NCBI GenBank assembly: GCA_041391745.1
Contig: JAWKNK010000017.1
Location: 1-64,000, forward strand
From: JAIXWP01 sp041391745
GTDB taxonomy: Bacteria; Bacteroidota; Bacteroidia; Flavobacteriales_D; Sanyastnellaceae
Length of the DNA stretch: 64,000 nt
Direction of reading: 5' to 3'
Shown here: piece after piece, positions 43,283 through 53,318 of the stretch
Layout of the letters: each line of letters opens with the position of its first letter
Numbering within the stretch: position 1 is the stretch's first letter
Notes under the pieces: generated by a model
The model's database searches: none
What the model saw: only the letters and a program-made list of their open reading frames with translations
What the model was told of the DNA's origin: nothing
Program-made: the position numbers and the translations under genes

Positions 43283-43993
43283 TTACCCAAAATCTACAAG
43301 GGTTCCCACGGTTTCCCCACTCACCAACTTCACAAGATTTCCTTCCTTGTTCATATCAAATACAATGATTGGAAGTTTATTTTCATTACAAAGAGTGAAA
43401 GCGGTCATATCCATCACATTGAGATTCTTCTGAAACACCTCTTCAAAACTCACTCTTTCATATTTCGTAGCTGTTGGATCCTTTTCTGGATCTGCTGTAT
43501 AGATACCATCTACACGTGTTCCTTTCAAAATCACATCAGCTTCAATTTCAATTGCTCTCAATGAAGCTGCAGTATCTGTAGTAAAAAATGGATTTCCAGT
43601 TCCTGAACCAAAGATGACTACGCGACCTTTCTCTAAGTGGCGCACAGCGCGGCGCTTAATGAATGGCTCAGCAATGGTTTTCATTTCGATGGCTGACTGG
43701 AGTCTCGTATGCACTCCTGCAGTTTCTAAAGCCGACTGAAGTGCCATTGAGTTGATCATAGTAGCGAGCATACCCATGTAATCACCTTGCGTTCTTTCCA
43801 TTCCACCTTGCTCGGCTTGAACACCGCGGAAAATATTTCCGCCACCAATTACAATCGCCACTTGAACTCCTGCTTCCCACACTTTCTTAATTTCTTCAGC
43901 GTACTTGATGAGGCGATTGTTGTCAATTCCGAATTGTTTATCACCCATTAGCGCTTCACCGCTGAGTTTAAGAAGAATGCGATTGTATTTCAT
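43283..43993 (-). CDS. pyrH: UMP kinase
   Basis: 236 residues. Amino-acid-kinase fold: NRILLKLSGEALMGDKQFGID, VAIVIGGGNIFRGV, GDYMGMLATMINSMALQSALE, FGSGTGNPFFTTDTAASLRAIE and GTRVDGIYTADPEKDP are all PyrH marks. Phosphorylates UMP to UDP with ATP. Heads the pyrH-frr pair; its -7 box (TATATTTG) is 22 bases upstream. Confidence 0.97.
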   Translation of the reverse strand: MKYNRILLKLSGEALMGDKQFGIDNNRLIKYAEEIKKVWEAGVQVAIVIGGGNIFRGVQAEQGGMERTQGDYMGMLATMINSMALQSALETAGVHTRLQSAIEMKTIAEPFIKRRAVRHLEKGRVVIFGSGTGNPFFTTDTAASLRAIEIEADVILKGTRVDGIYTADPEKDPTATKYERVSFEEVFQKNLNVMDMTAFTLCNENKLPIIVFDMNKEGNLVKLVSGETVGTLVDFG

Positions 43994-44015
43994 AATTTTA
44001 TTGTAGAATGCGCGG

Positions 44016-44023
44016 CAAATATA
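44016..44023 (-). promoter_or_regulatory. -7 box (TATATTTG) for pyrH
   Basis: Exact TAnnTTTG match on the minus strand, 22 bases before the ATG at 43993. Confidence 0.45.
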
Positions 44024-44056
44024 ATTTGTATTGTTGTCAATAGCACGCTCTGTGTA

Positions 44057-44713
44057 TTAAAGTTGAACTTCAGGAATATCTCCTGACACAATTAATTTGC
44101 CCGCAGTTTTTTCTTTAATTTCTTCTACCGTAACACCGGGGGCTCTCTCAAGCAAATGGAATGCGCCATCTTTTACTTCAAGCACAGCCAAATCTGTTAC
44201 TATCTTCTTCACACATTTTACGCCCGTAAGTGGTAAAGAACATGAAGGTAGCAACTTTGAATTTCCTGCTTTGTCGCAATGTTGCATCGCCACAATGATA
44301 TTCTCGGCACTCGCTACGAGGTCCATTGCTCCACCCATTCCCTTGACCATTTTACCTGGAATTTTCCAATTGGCGATGTCGCCATTTTCACTCACTTCCA
44401 TTGCACCTAAAATGGTGAGGTTTACTTTTCGTGCGCGTATCATTCCGAAGCTTACGGCGCTATCGAAAAAAACGCTTCCTGGCAAGGTTGTAATGGTTTG
44501 TTTTCCTGCATTGATTAAATCTGCATCTTCCTCTCCTGCCACAGGAAACGGTCCCATACCGAGCAGGCCATTTTCACTTTGCAGCACCACATCAATTCCT
44601 TCTGGAATGTAATTCGCCACAAGCGTAGGAATGCCGATGCCTAGATTTACATACATGCCATCTTCCACTTCTCGTGCAATTCGCTTTGCTATTCCGTTTT
44701 TATCTAAAGCCAT
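44057..44713 (-). CDS. scoB: 3-oxoacid CoA-transferase, subunit B
   Basis: 218 residues. YVNLGIGIPTLVANYIPEGIDVVLQSENGLLGMGP contains the catalytic Glu in SENG, and GGAMDLVASAENIIVAMQH is conserved. Works with subunit A to move CoA from succinyl-CoA to acetoacetate (or the reverse), linking ketone bodies, leucine or butyrate degradation to acetyl-CoA. Subunit A is upstream in the same direction, unusually separated by 155 bases that contain a hairpin and a G-rich tract on the coding strand. AtoA-type acetate CoA-transferase is the alternative name. Confidence 0.93.
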   Translation of the reverse strand: MALDKNGIAKRIAREVEDGMYVNLGIGIPTLVANYIPEGIDVVLQSENGLLGMGPFPVAGEEDADLINAGKQTITTLPGSVFFDSAVSFGMIRARKVNLTILGAMEVSENGDIANWKIPGKMVKGMGGAMDLVASAENIIVAMQHCDKAGNSKLLPSCSLPLTGVKCVKKIVTDLAVLEVKDGAFHLLERAPGVTVEEIKEKTAGKLIVSGDIPEVQL

Positions 44714-44745
44714 TTTTTCTAATTTTTTTATTTAACTCCCAAGTA

Positions 44746-44789
44746 ATGCTTCTTTCGATACTCGAGCTTCGCTCGAACTCAAGAAGCAT
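44746..44789. repeat. REP-like two-tier hairpin between scoA and scoB
   Basis: Outer arms ATGCTTCTT (44746-44754) and AAGAAGCAT (44781-44789), and inner arms TCGAGC (44762-44767) and GCTCGA (44771-44776) with a TTC loop. In the transcript it lies after the G-rich tract and before scoB. Confidence 0.65.
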
Positions 44790-44871
44790 CTCCAACCCCA
44801 AACCCCCATCCCCAATCTCCCAACTCCCATTCTCCCTTCTCCCAACCCCTATCTCCTCACCCCCAACTCTA
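44790..44871 (-). repeat. G-rich low-complexity tract (minus strand) between scoA and scoB
   Basis: On the minus strand, the sense strand for both sco genes, nine runs of at least three G occur within about 80 bases, separated by short A/T-rich spacers, for example GTTGGGAG and GATGGGGG. This satisfies the usual four-run pattern for a G-quadruplex more than twice over. No ORF. Confidence 0.7.
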
Positions 44872-45564
44872 CCTCGTCGTTCTTTGTTCGATTCGTTTTT
44901 CGAATTTTTCTCCTTTAAAAATGCGGTGAACATATATACCTGGAGTGTGAATCATATCAGGATCTAATTCTCCTGGCTCAACCAATTCTTCCACTTCGGC
45001 AATGGTGATTTTACCCGCCATGGCCATCATAGGATTGAAGTTTCGAGCCGTAGCTTTAAAAATAAGATTCCCCATTGTGTCGCCTTTCCAAGCTTTCACA
45101 ATTGCAAAGTCCGAATCAAATGCATATTCCATCAAGTAATCACGACCGTTGAAATTGCGTACTTCTTTGCCTTCTGCTACTTCGGTACCTACTCCTGCTG
45201 GAGTAAATATTGCTGGCATTCCATATCCAGCTGCCATGCATCGCGTGGCCAATGTACCTTGAGGTACCAATTCTACTTCCAACTCTCCGCTCAACATTTG
45301 ACGCTCAAACTCTGCATTCTCACCTACATATGAGCTGATCATTTTCTTTACTTGCTTTTGTTGAAGCAAAAGTCCCAATCCAAAATCATCCACTCCAGCA
45401 TTGTTCGAAATGCAGGTCAAATTCTTCACCCCCATTTTCACCAACTGAGCAATGGAATTTTCTGGAATACCACAGAGTCCAAATCCACCTATCATTAAGG
45501 TCATTCCATCTGTTATTCCTTTGCATGCTTCTTCAGCATTCTTTACTACTTTATTTATCGGCAT
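44869..45564 (-). CDS. scoA: 3-oxoacid CoA-transferase, subunit A
   Basis: 231 residues. GMTLMIGGFGLCGIPENSIAQLV is the CoA-transferase glycine-rich motif; ISNNAGVDDFGLGLLL, ELVPQGTLATRCMAAGYGMPAIFTPAGVGT and EYAFDSDFAIVKAWKGDTMGNLIF follow the alpha-subunit pattern. Forms the alpha-beta pair with the downstream subunit B. It starts 3 bases after the end of the penicillin-binding protein gene and may share its transcript. Confidence 0.94.
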   Translation of the reverse strand: MPINKVVKNAEEACKGITDGMTLMIGGFGLCGIPENSIAQLVKMGVKNLTCISNNAGVDDFGLGLLLQQKQVKKMISSYVGENAEFERQMLSGELEVELVPQGTLATRCMAAGYGMPAIFTPAGVGTEVAEGKEVRNFNGRDYLMEYAFDSDFAIVKAWKGDTMGNLIFKATARNFNPMMAMAGKITIAEVEELVEPGELDPDMIHTPGIYVHRIFKGEKFEKRIEQRTTR

Positions 45565-45567
45565 CTT

Positions 45568-48009
45568 TTAAATATTATTGATCGTTACCTTCAAATTCCA
45601 CCTCTCTTCGGTTTCGTGTAATTCTCCATCCCAGACTTCAGGATCTTCAAGCCATATATCCGACATATCATTAATCCTGCTCCTCCGGTATTGTTCTGCT
45701 TTTTGGATGTAGTCATCATATCCTTCAGGCTTTTCAAAATCTCCTTTGGTGATTTTCACTTTCGTGTCTCCATATAATTTTTTCATGTAGTATCCGTAAA
45801 TGGGGAGCCCGGTGTTGGCTCTGTCCAAGCGCAGTGGATGCGAAACGAACTGTAGGATCTTGCGCTCCCACCCAAACGCCAGTTACTAATTCTGAGTGAT
45901 ACCCATGAACCAGCCGTCGGTATTATTTTGTGTTGTTCCTGTTTTACCTGCAGTAGGATATGTGATACCGCCGTAAGGTCTTGAAGTGGCTCTCAGTCGA
46001 ACACCAGTTCCGGAACCACAGCTACCATCGATTACAGCTTTCATCATACTCACCATTTGGAATGCTACATTTGGATCAAGTGCTTGTTCAATCACTGGAT
46101 CTGCCTCATAGATCACCGTTCCATTTTTGTCTTCAATTCGTGTGATGAAAGTAGGTTCGATATAAACTCCATCATTTGCAAATGTGGACATTGCTCCAAC
46201 CATTTCAAACAATGGTAATTCAGCAACCCCAAGTGACAATGAAGGCACAGCAGGAAGGTTCGAACGAATTCCCATTTTCTTCGCAAGGTGCACAACATTA
46301 TCTACTCCGTACTGATCGATCAATCGTGCGCTTACCGTGTTCACGGAATTTGCAAGCGCGCATCGCATGGTGTAGTCTTGGTATTTTCCATCACTGTTTT
46401 GTGGACACCAATTTCCGATGCAGAACTTCTGACCATTGATAACTTCTGAAGGACGGTTGCCCATTCTCAATGCTGTAGCATAAACTCATGGTTTGAAAGT
46501 AGAACCTACTTGTCTTCGCGATTGGTATACATTATCGTATTTGAAATACTTAAAATCAATTCCGCCTACCCAAGCTTTTACGTGTCCGGTGCTTGGTTCC
46601 ACGCTCATCAATGAAGCATGTAGAATTGCCTTGTGATACTTGATGCTATCTAATGGTGAAAGAAGCGTGTCCTTGTATCCTCCATGCGCGTATACGCGCA
46701 TGCTCACAGGAGTATTAAATACTTTCGTGATTCCTGCTTCGTCAAATTTTTCCCATTCATGTCCGCAACCACCTTCTGATTCTTGGCAAACAAAATATTC
46801 TTTTCCATCTCTTCTGATAGATGAGATAAAACGTTTTGGTCTTTTACATTCAGGACAAAGGCTTCCTACCAGCGATTTGTGTCGGTCGCTTTCGTTTACG
46901 GCAAATTGTAAAATTCGATTTTTATCCTTATCCGAAATTCCGTTGTAGAATGGATAATTATCTTCTTTTCTTCTTTTTAAATCTTTGGAGAATGCCGCTT
47001 GCAATTCTTTGCCGAGGTGCTCTTCCACCGCCCATTCCGCGTGTTGCTGCATTCTCGAATCCAGCGTGGTGTATATCTTCAATCCATCTTTATAAACGTC
47101 ATAGCCCGAGCCATCGCTTTTGTGTCGAATCAATTCACCATCATCATTTTTTTCATTTAAAATGTCATTGACCCTAGCACGCAAAACATCTCTGAAGTAT
47201 GGAGCCAATCCTTCGTCATGACTTACACGCTGAAAATTAATTCCCATTGGAGCGGTGCGCAGACTATCATAATCTTCTTCTGATAGATATCCATACTTCA
47301 CCATTTGGTTCAGCACTACTTCCCTTCTTTTGATGACACGTGTAGTGTCCTTTTTCATCGGATTAAATCGAGAAGGATTTTGTAGCATTCCCACCAGCAT
47401 TGCTGACTGTTCTATATTGAGTGAATCTGGAATGGTATTGAAATAAACGCGTGCAGCCGATTTTACACCTACAGCTTGATAAAGGAAATCGACCTGATTG
47501 AGGTACATCGTCAAGATTTCATCCTTGGTGTACATGCGCTCGATACGCGCAGCAATAATCATTTCACGAACTTTTTGCCAAATCCGTGTTACGATACCTA
47601 CATTCTCAAAATCTTCTGTAAACTGCTGTTTCGCCAACTGTTGGGTGAGTGTACTTGCGCCACCATCTCTTCCCAACTTCACTACTGCTCTGGTCAACCC
47701 TTTAAAATCAATCCGCTGTGTTCTTTGAATCGTGCGTCCTCTGTAGCGATAAGCGCATTCACCATGTGGGTAGGCAAATTTTCAAACCGAACGTCCGATC
47801 GGTTTTCACGGTAGTATGTTCCTAGAATTTTTCCATCCCTGAAATGACCTCAGTGGCAAGATTGATTTTCGGATTCACCAGCGCTTCTACATTGGGCAAT
47901 CCGCTGTTCATGGCAATCACCACGTAGCGATAGCAATTAATAAGGCGAAAGACCTAAAAGCCATAACTGGCGACCGTAATTTTTCTGAGGTTTTTTCTTA
48001 GTACTCCAT
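45568..48009 (-). pseudogene. Penicillin-binding protein 1A (transglycosylase-transpeptidase), multiply broken
   Basis: The N-terminal part (about 48009-47698) is in several frames (MNSGLPNVEALVNPKINLATEV; NLPTHMVNALIATEDARF). 46486-47697 then gives an intact glycosyltransferase (RDGGASTLTQQLAKQQF, ARIERMYTKDEILTMYLNQV) and the start of the transpeptidase with GSTFKP, containing the SxxK Ser and Lys. A TGA follows directly (46486-46488), and the same frame resumes VYATALRMGN to 45886 (ANSVN, then GKTGTTQNN, the KTG motif). Two more shifts separate this from the C-terminal piece ending at 45568 (GLPIYGYYMKKLYG). A CPECKR and CQESEGGCGHEW Cys-rich insert lies at about residues 300-340. Restored length is about 810 residues. 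Likely consensus errors, because loss would be costly. Confidence 0.85.
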
Positions 48010-48048
48010 ATAGCTCGAACGAATCTTCTTCAAATGTATTTCAGGCAG

Positions 48049-49852
48049 TTACTCCTCCGCCTTTTGTTTTGCAAAATAATCAAAAACCAAACGTGCCATT
48101 TTTTATTACAGCTTCTTCCAACTCTTCGATGGTAGCATCTTTTACCTTTTTCACGGACTTAAAATGATAGATCAACTGCTGGGTGGTTCGGAATCCGACG
48201 CCTGGAATCTCTGTGAGCTCAGAGCGCAGTGCCTCTTTGCTTCTTCGGTCTCTATGGTGCGACAACCCGAATCGGTGTGCCTCATCTCTCAAATGTTGTA
48301 TTAGCTTGAGTGATTCTGATCGTTTGTCGAGGTAAATCGGCAGACTATCTCCCGGAAAATAGATTTCTTCCAAGCGCTTCGCTATTCCAATAATGGCGAT
48401 CTTCCCCTCAATCCAAGTTGACCTAGACTTTCCAGTGCGGCACCAAGCTGACCTTTACCACCATCAATAATGATAAGTTGAGAAGTGGTTCGCCTTCTTC
48501 TACAAGTCGATGATATCGTCTGAATACCGCTTCCTTCATGGTGTCGAAATCGTTCCGGACCTTCAACTGTCTTCATTGAACTTTCTGTAATCACCTTTGC
48601 TCGGCTTGGCATTCTTAAAAACGACACACGCTCTCACAGGATTCGTTCCCTGAATATTACTGTTATCAAAACATTCAATATGAACGACAAATCCTTTAAG
48701 TGCAAATCGTTTTAAACAGCTCCAGTATGCGATTGGTATGTCGCTCAGGATCCACAATCTCCTGCTGCTTCTGCATATCTAGCATGTAATGATTGCTGTT
48801 TCTTTGAGAAAGATCTAAGAGCTTCTTCTTGTCACCACGTTGAGGATGTTGATGGTGACATTATCGAGTTGAACATCAATTCAGTGGTACACATATTTCT
48901 CTTGAATTGGTTTTTGTAATCGATCGCGAATTTCCAAGATGGCATGTTCCAATAATTCTTGATCCGACTCATCCATTTTCTTCTTCACTTCTGCGCTATA
49001 TCCTTGTACGATTACACCATTGTTTACTTTCATAAAGTTGACATATCCCGTTTGGGAGTCGGAAGCAATGGTGTAAACCTCAACATCGTGAACGGATGGA
49101 CTCACAATGGTACTGCGCGCCTGGAATGCTTCGAGCGTATCTATTTTTTCCTTTATCGCATGTGCTTCTTCAAAGTGATATTGCTCGGCCAAATTTTGCA
49201 TCATTGATTTCAATTCTCTGATGGCTTCCGAGTAATTTCCTTTAATGATTTTTCGAATATTCTCTACGTTGTGTTCATAGTCCTCAAGGCTTTGTTTTCC
49301 CTCACATGGCCCTTTGCAATTGCCCAAATGATATTCCAAACAAACCTTGAATTTCCCCGCCTCTATATTACTCTTCGTGAGCGGTAAGCTGCATGTTCTG
49401 ATTGGATAAAGCTTTCTCACCAAATCCAAAACAGTATGCATAATTTTCACGGATGCATACGGACCGTGGTATTCAGAGCCGTCCTTGATCAATTGTCGGG
49501 TAGGAAATATTCTAGGGAATGACTCTTTTTTAATCACAATACTTGGATACGATTTGTCGTCCTTCCAAATAATATTGTAACGTGGCTTGTGTCTTTTTAT
49601 CAGCGAATTTTCTAAGAGTAGTGCGTCCATTTCACTACTCACAACGATGTATTTGATGTCCACTATTTTGCGCACCAAGACTGCAGTTTTTGCGCTGTCG
49701 TGATTCTTTACAAAATAGCTGGTAACACGATTTTTAAGACTCTTCGCTTTTCCAACATAAATGATCTCTCCATCCTTATCAAAATACTGGTACACCCCTG
49801 GTTTGTGGGGCAATACTTTTAAAATGGACTGTATGTATTCTGATGTCTCCAC
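48049..49852 (-). pseudogene. uvrC: Excinuclease ABC subunit C, several frameshifts
   Basis: The first half is intact: GIY-YIG nuclease domain (LPHKPGVYQYFDKDGEIIYVGKAKSLKNRVTSYF), then TCSLPLTKSNIEAGKFKVCLEYHLGNCKGPC and the UvrB-binding UVR motif (ELKSMMQNLAEQYHFEEAHAIKEKI). Beyond 48881 the frame changes repeatedly: PQRGDKKKLLDL (about 48820), VHIECFDNSNIQGTNPVRACVVFKN (48563-48757), SQLIIIDGGKGQLGAAL (48382-48627), EIYFPGDSLPIYLDKRSESLKLI (to 48080, with the HhH region TEIPGVGFRTTQQLI) and the end FDYFAKQKAEE at 48049. Length of 1804 bases equals a normal UvrC. I chose GTG 49852 as start, four bases after a -7 box. Makes both DNA cuts in nucleotide excision repair. Confidence 0.85.
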
Positions 49853-49856
49853 CTTG

Positions 49857-49864
49857 CAAAGGTA
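49857..49864 (-). promoter_or_regulatory. -7 box (TACCTTTG) for uvrC
   Basis: Exact TAnnTTTG match on the minus strand with a 4-base spacer to the GTG start at 49852. Confidence 0.45.
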
Positions 49865-49876
49865 AACAACCGACAA

Positions 49877-50878
49877 CTAGGAATGTTGCTTTCTAAAAAA
49901 GCTTGCAGTTTCCACGATTGAGTCGTGCACAGGACTAAATTCAAACTCAAAAGCATCTTTCACTTTTTGATTTGAATAATGGAAACGGATGGACGCATTT
50001 TTCACAGTTTCATGTGTGACCAAAGCTTTCTTTCCCGTGAATTTTTCTTTTAACCATTCGGCAATTCGCGCTGCTTGTAGCATCCAAGGTTTTGCCTCCT
50101 TTGAGGGCACTTTCACGCCTAGTTCATGAGCTATATCTTGAAAAAGTTCTTTCATAGAAAGATTTTCACTTACCGCCACATAGCGATCTCCCGACTTCCC
50201 TTTTTCTGCTACCAAAACAGCTAGCTTGGCCACATCTTTTACACCGACAAAACCTGTTCCTCCTGGAGGGTAAAAACTAAAACCTTCATTTATTTTAGAA
50301 AAAATGCTGCTGCTACTTCTCGAAAAATCTGCAGGCCCAATGATTAGACCCGGATTCAAAATCACACCATCTATCCCTTCCTGAATACCGCGCCAAATCT
50401 CCAGCTCAGAGAGATGCTTGGTAATCCCATAATGGGTATTGAGATCATTATTTTCCCAATCACCTTCCTCAGAAACCAGTCCATCGAATTTGCGCTTTAA
50501 TGCCGCGATAGAACTGATTTGCAATACGCGAGCAGCTTTGTTTTCCAATGCGGCATTAACCACATTAGCAGTGCCCTTCACATTGGTAGCGTACATCAAT
50601 TTCCTGTCTGCACTGTGGTAAGAAACCACCGCAGCTGAATGATATATGACATCGCCTTCTTGAATAACTGCAAGCAAACTATCTGTATCTAATACATCTC
50701 CTTCTACAAATTCGACTTTCGATAATTCATTTTCAATTCCATAAAAATTGAAAACAGATTTTATAAAAGATAAATCAGAATTTGGTCGAACGAGTGCTTT
50801 TACGGGCTGACCTTTAGAAATGAGTTCTGCTACAATGTGCATTCCCAGTAATCCAGATGCTCCTGTAACAAGATTCAT
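49877..50878 (-). CDS. NAD-dependent epimerase/dehydratase (extended SDR) family protein
   Basis: 333 residues. Rossmann start MNLVTGASGLLGMHIVAELI, VIYHSAAVVSYHS, and the catalytic pattern with THYGITKHLSELEIW (YxxxK). The later GLIIGPADFSRSSSSIFSKI region is like dihydroflavonol-4-reductase and HpnA-type members. Substrate unknown. Its ATG overlaps the DUF4296 stop by 4 bases. The order glycosyltransferase, pyrC, DUF4296, epimerase is common in Flavobacteriales. Confidence 0.88.
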   Translation of the reverse strand: MNLVTGASGLLGMHIVAELISKGQPVKALVRPNSDLSFIKSVFNFYGIENELSKVEFVEGDVLDTDSLLAVIQEGDVIYHSAAVVSYHSADRKLMYATNVKGTANVVNAALENKAARVLQISSIAALKRKFDGLVSEEGDWENNDLNTHYGITKHLSELEIWRGIQEGIDGVILNPGLIIGPADFSRSSSSIFSKINEGFSFYPPGGTGFVGVKDVAKLAVLVAEKGKSGDRYVAVSENLSMKELFQDIAHELGVKVPSKEAKPWMLQAARIAEWLKEKFTGKKALVTHETVKNASIRFHYSNQKVKDAFEFEFSPVHDSIVETASFFRKQHS

Positions 50879-51252
50879 TTCGCGAAATTAAAATTAGTGG
50901 TACTATCTCTTTTCAGCGACTGATCGATTCGCTCGAGCCTATGAATAACGGTATCCTCAATACGTTCCATCACAGGAACATTGAGTGAGTAAAGTGTGTA
51001 GCTTTTTTCAAAATCGCTTTGCGAAATATTATGCTTTTCAAAGATTTGTTTGTAGTAGGTATCCATCAAGCCAAAGGTGGAGTCTATGCGCTGATAACGC
51101 ACCGTGTAAGAACCTTCGAGAATTCTAACATCTACCAATGCACTCGCAAATGCCTCTTCAGATAGCGGTGGTTCTTCTCGCTTTGTGCTCGATTGATGAC
51201 AAGCAAAAAGGGAGAGTGCAATGAATACTATGAAGAGTACTTTTAATTTCAT
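50875..51252 (-). CDS. DUF4296 lipoprotein
   Basis: 125 residues. Lipoprotein signal with lipobox SLFAC (Cys at about 18). The mature part fits DUF4296: LSEEAFASALVDVRILEGSYTVRYQ, MDTYYKQIFEKHNISQSDFEKSYTLYS. Function unknown; found only in Bacteroidota, next to pyrC. It overlaps both neighbours by 4 bases, so the three genes are tightly coupled. Confidence 0.88.
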   Translation of the reverse strand: MKLKVLFIVFIALSLFACHQSSTKREEPPLSEEAFASALVDVRILEGSYTVRYQRIDSTFGLMDTYYKQIFEKHNISQSDFEKSYTLYSLNVPVMERIEDTVIHRLERIDQSLKRDSTTNFNFAK

Positions 51253-52576
51253 CTATTAAATTGAAGGCGCATTCCTCGAATGTCGCTCCATTTTCCATTA
51301 TCAAAAACTAAATTTCCATTCACAAAAGTTTTTTCCACTTTTGAATTGAAGGTGTGTCCTTCGAACGGAGACCATCCACATTTGTATGCGATATTATCCG
51401 CACCCACTTTCCATGGATGGTTGCGATCCACCATTACCAAATCAGCGTAATAGCCTTCGCGGATGTAACCTCTTCTGTCGATTTGAAACATGTCGGCTAC
51501 ATTGTGCGACATCAGCTGAACCATTCTTTCAATCGAAAGAACGCCTTGATCCACTAAGTCGAGCATGGCCACAACAGAATGTTGCACCAAAGGCCCGCCA
51601 GATGGAGCCTTGCGATACTTCTGCATTTTTTCCTCCTTGGTATGAGGAGCGTGATCTGTTGCTATTACATCAATGGTTCCATTGTTCAGTGCATCTCTCA
51701 ACGCAGATCGATCTCGACTTGTTTTGACAGCCGGAGTCCATGTTATAAAAGTGCCTTTCTCCAAATCATCCTCCGTGGAAAACCAAAGGTGATGGATACA
51801 CGCTTCAGCTGTGATTCGCTTTTCTGACAGCGGTTTACTGCTTTCAAACAATGCCAATTCCTTTGCCGTGCTGATGTGTAATATGTGCAATCTTGTGTTA
51901 TGCTTTTTGCAAGTCCAACAGCAAAGAGGATGATTTATAACAAGCCTCTTCGCTGCGAATCATAGGATGAAATTCTACAGGAATATCATCTCCATATTTT
52001 TCGATGTACTGAGCAAGATTTCTTTGAATAGTTGGATCGTCCTCGCAATGCGTGGCGATCAATGTTTTTACTTGAGAAAAAATATTTTCCAATGCTTCGG
52101 GATCATCTACAAGCATTTCTCCTGTAGAAGAGCCCATAAAGATTTTAACTCCACAATTGTTTTTTGGATCCAATTTCAACAACTCATTTAAATTGGTGTT
52201 GGTAGTACCCATGAAGAAAGAATAATTGCTGAAAACACCTCCGATGCTCGAGTATATTTTGTTCTAACAAATCGATAGTAACGGCGCCGGGAGAGTGTTC
52301 GGCATTTCCATGAAAGATGTAACTCCACCTGCTACAGCAGCTCTGCTTTCTGATTGTATATCTCCTTTGTGTGTGAGACCTGGCTCTCTGAAGTGCACTT
52401 GATCATCAATAGCTCCTGGGAGAAGGTATTTTCTGTACCATCTATTTCTACATCCGCGTGCGTTGTAATTTCACCTGGTGAAGTAATTTTTGATATGAAT
52501 TTGTCTTCAATCCATACATCGAAAAACCTATGTGTCCTTCATTTACTACAGACACCTTTCGGATACAAGTAGACAT
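51249..52576 (-). pseudogene. pyrC: Dihydroorotase (class I), frameshifted in the 5' half
   Basis: Parts: N-terminal region 52213-52576 in mixed frames (start MSTCIRKVSVVNEGHI; DDQVHFREPGLTHKGDIQSES with the metal His pair; AVAGGVTSFMEMPNT), 51898-52212 (SNYSFFMGTTNTNLNELLKL upstream; GVKIFMGSSTGEML with the carboxylated Lys; LIATHCEDD), and 51249-51890 (LHILHISTAKELAL; IDVIATDHAPHTKEEK with the catalytic Asp; KTFVNGNLVFDNGKW). Total of about 442 codons is normal. Closes carbamoyl-aspartate to dihydroorotate in pyrimidine synthesis. Breaks near 51894 and in 52230-52540 fit the error-rich blocks elsewhere. Cotranscribed with the glycosyltransferase and DUF4296. Confidence 0.87.
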
Positions 52577-52583
52577 GACTCTT

Positions 52584-53300
52584 TTATTTAGAACTACTAA
52601 AACGCATTTTTAAAACACCAACAAAAGCTTCATTGAAAATTCCCATGCTCATTTTGCTGGTTCCAAACTCACGGTCAGAAAAACGAATTGGTACCTCAAC
52701 AATCTTGAATCCATTTTTCTTCGCCTTGTATTTCATTTCTATTTGAAATGCGTAGCCGATAAATTGAATATTGTCGAGTTGAATTGTTTCCAATACTTTT
52801 CTTCTGTAGCATACAAATCCCGCAGTAGCGTCTTTCACGCCAAGGCCTAGAACGATATTTACATAAATACCAGCACCACTGCTAATTAGTAAACGGTGCC
52901 ATGGCCAGTTTTCAACTCCTCCACCTTTCACGTATCTGCTTCCAACGGCAACATCGCCATTTTGCTCAGTGCAACCTGCATACAATCGAACTAAATCGTC
53001 TGGATTGTGCGAGAAATCGCAATCCATTTCGAAGATATATTCATAATGGCGCTCAAGGGCCCATTTGAATCCAGCGATATAAGCAGTACCTAGTCCAAGC
53101 TTACCACTTCTTTCATGTATAAAAAGCTTATCAGGAAATTCTTTTTGAAGATTCTTTACGATATCCGCTGTACCATCAGGACTTCCATCGTCTACTATTA
53201 GCAAATGAAAAACTTTAGGCAATGAAAATACTTTGCGCACCATACGCTCGATATTTTCCTTTTCGTTGTAAGTAGGTATAATTACTAGACTGTCGCTCAC
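52584..53300 (-). CDS. Polyprenol monophosphomannose synthase-like glycosyltransferase (GT2)
   Basis: 238 residues. GT-A fold: VIIPTYNEKENIERMV, LIVDDGSPDGTADIV (first Asp pair), GLGTAYIAGFKWALE, EMDCDFSHNPDDLVRL (DxD-like) and TAGFVCYRRKVLE. The set matches Dpm1-like enzymes that move mannose (or glucose) from GDP- or UDP-sugar to polyprenyl phosphate at the inner membrane. No membrane helix, as in the soluble short type. First gene of the GT2-pyrC-DUF4296-epimerase-uvrC series; -7 box 18 bases upstream. Confidence 0.9.
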   Translation of the reverse strand: MSDSLVIIPTYNEKENIERMVRKVFSLPKVFHLLIVDDGSPDGTADIVKNLQKEFPDKLFIHERSGKLGLGTAYIAGFKWALERHYEYIFEMDCDFSHNPDDLVRLYAGCTEQNGDVAVGSRYVKGGGVENWPWHRLLISSGAGIYVNIVLGLGVKDATAGFVCYRRKVLETIQLDNIQFIGYAFQIEMKYKAKKNGFKIVEVPIRFSDREFGTSKMSMGIFNEAFVGVLKMRFSSSK

Positions 53301-53318
53301 TTAAAGAAGTTTGAGCAA

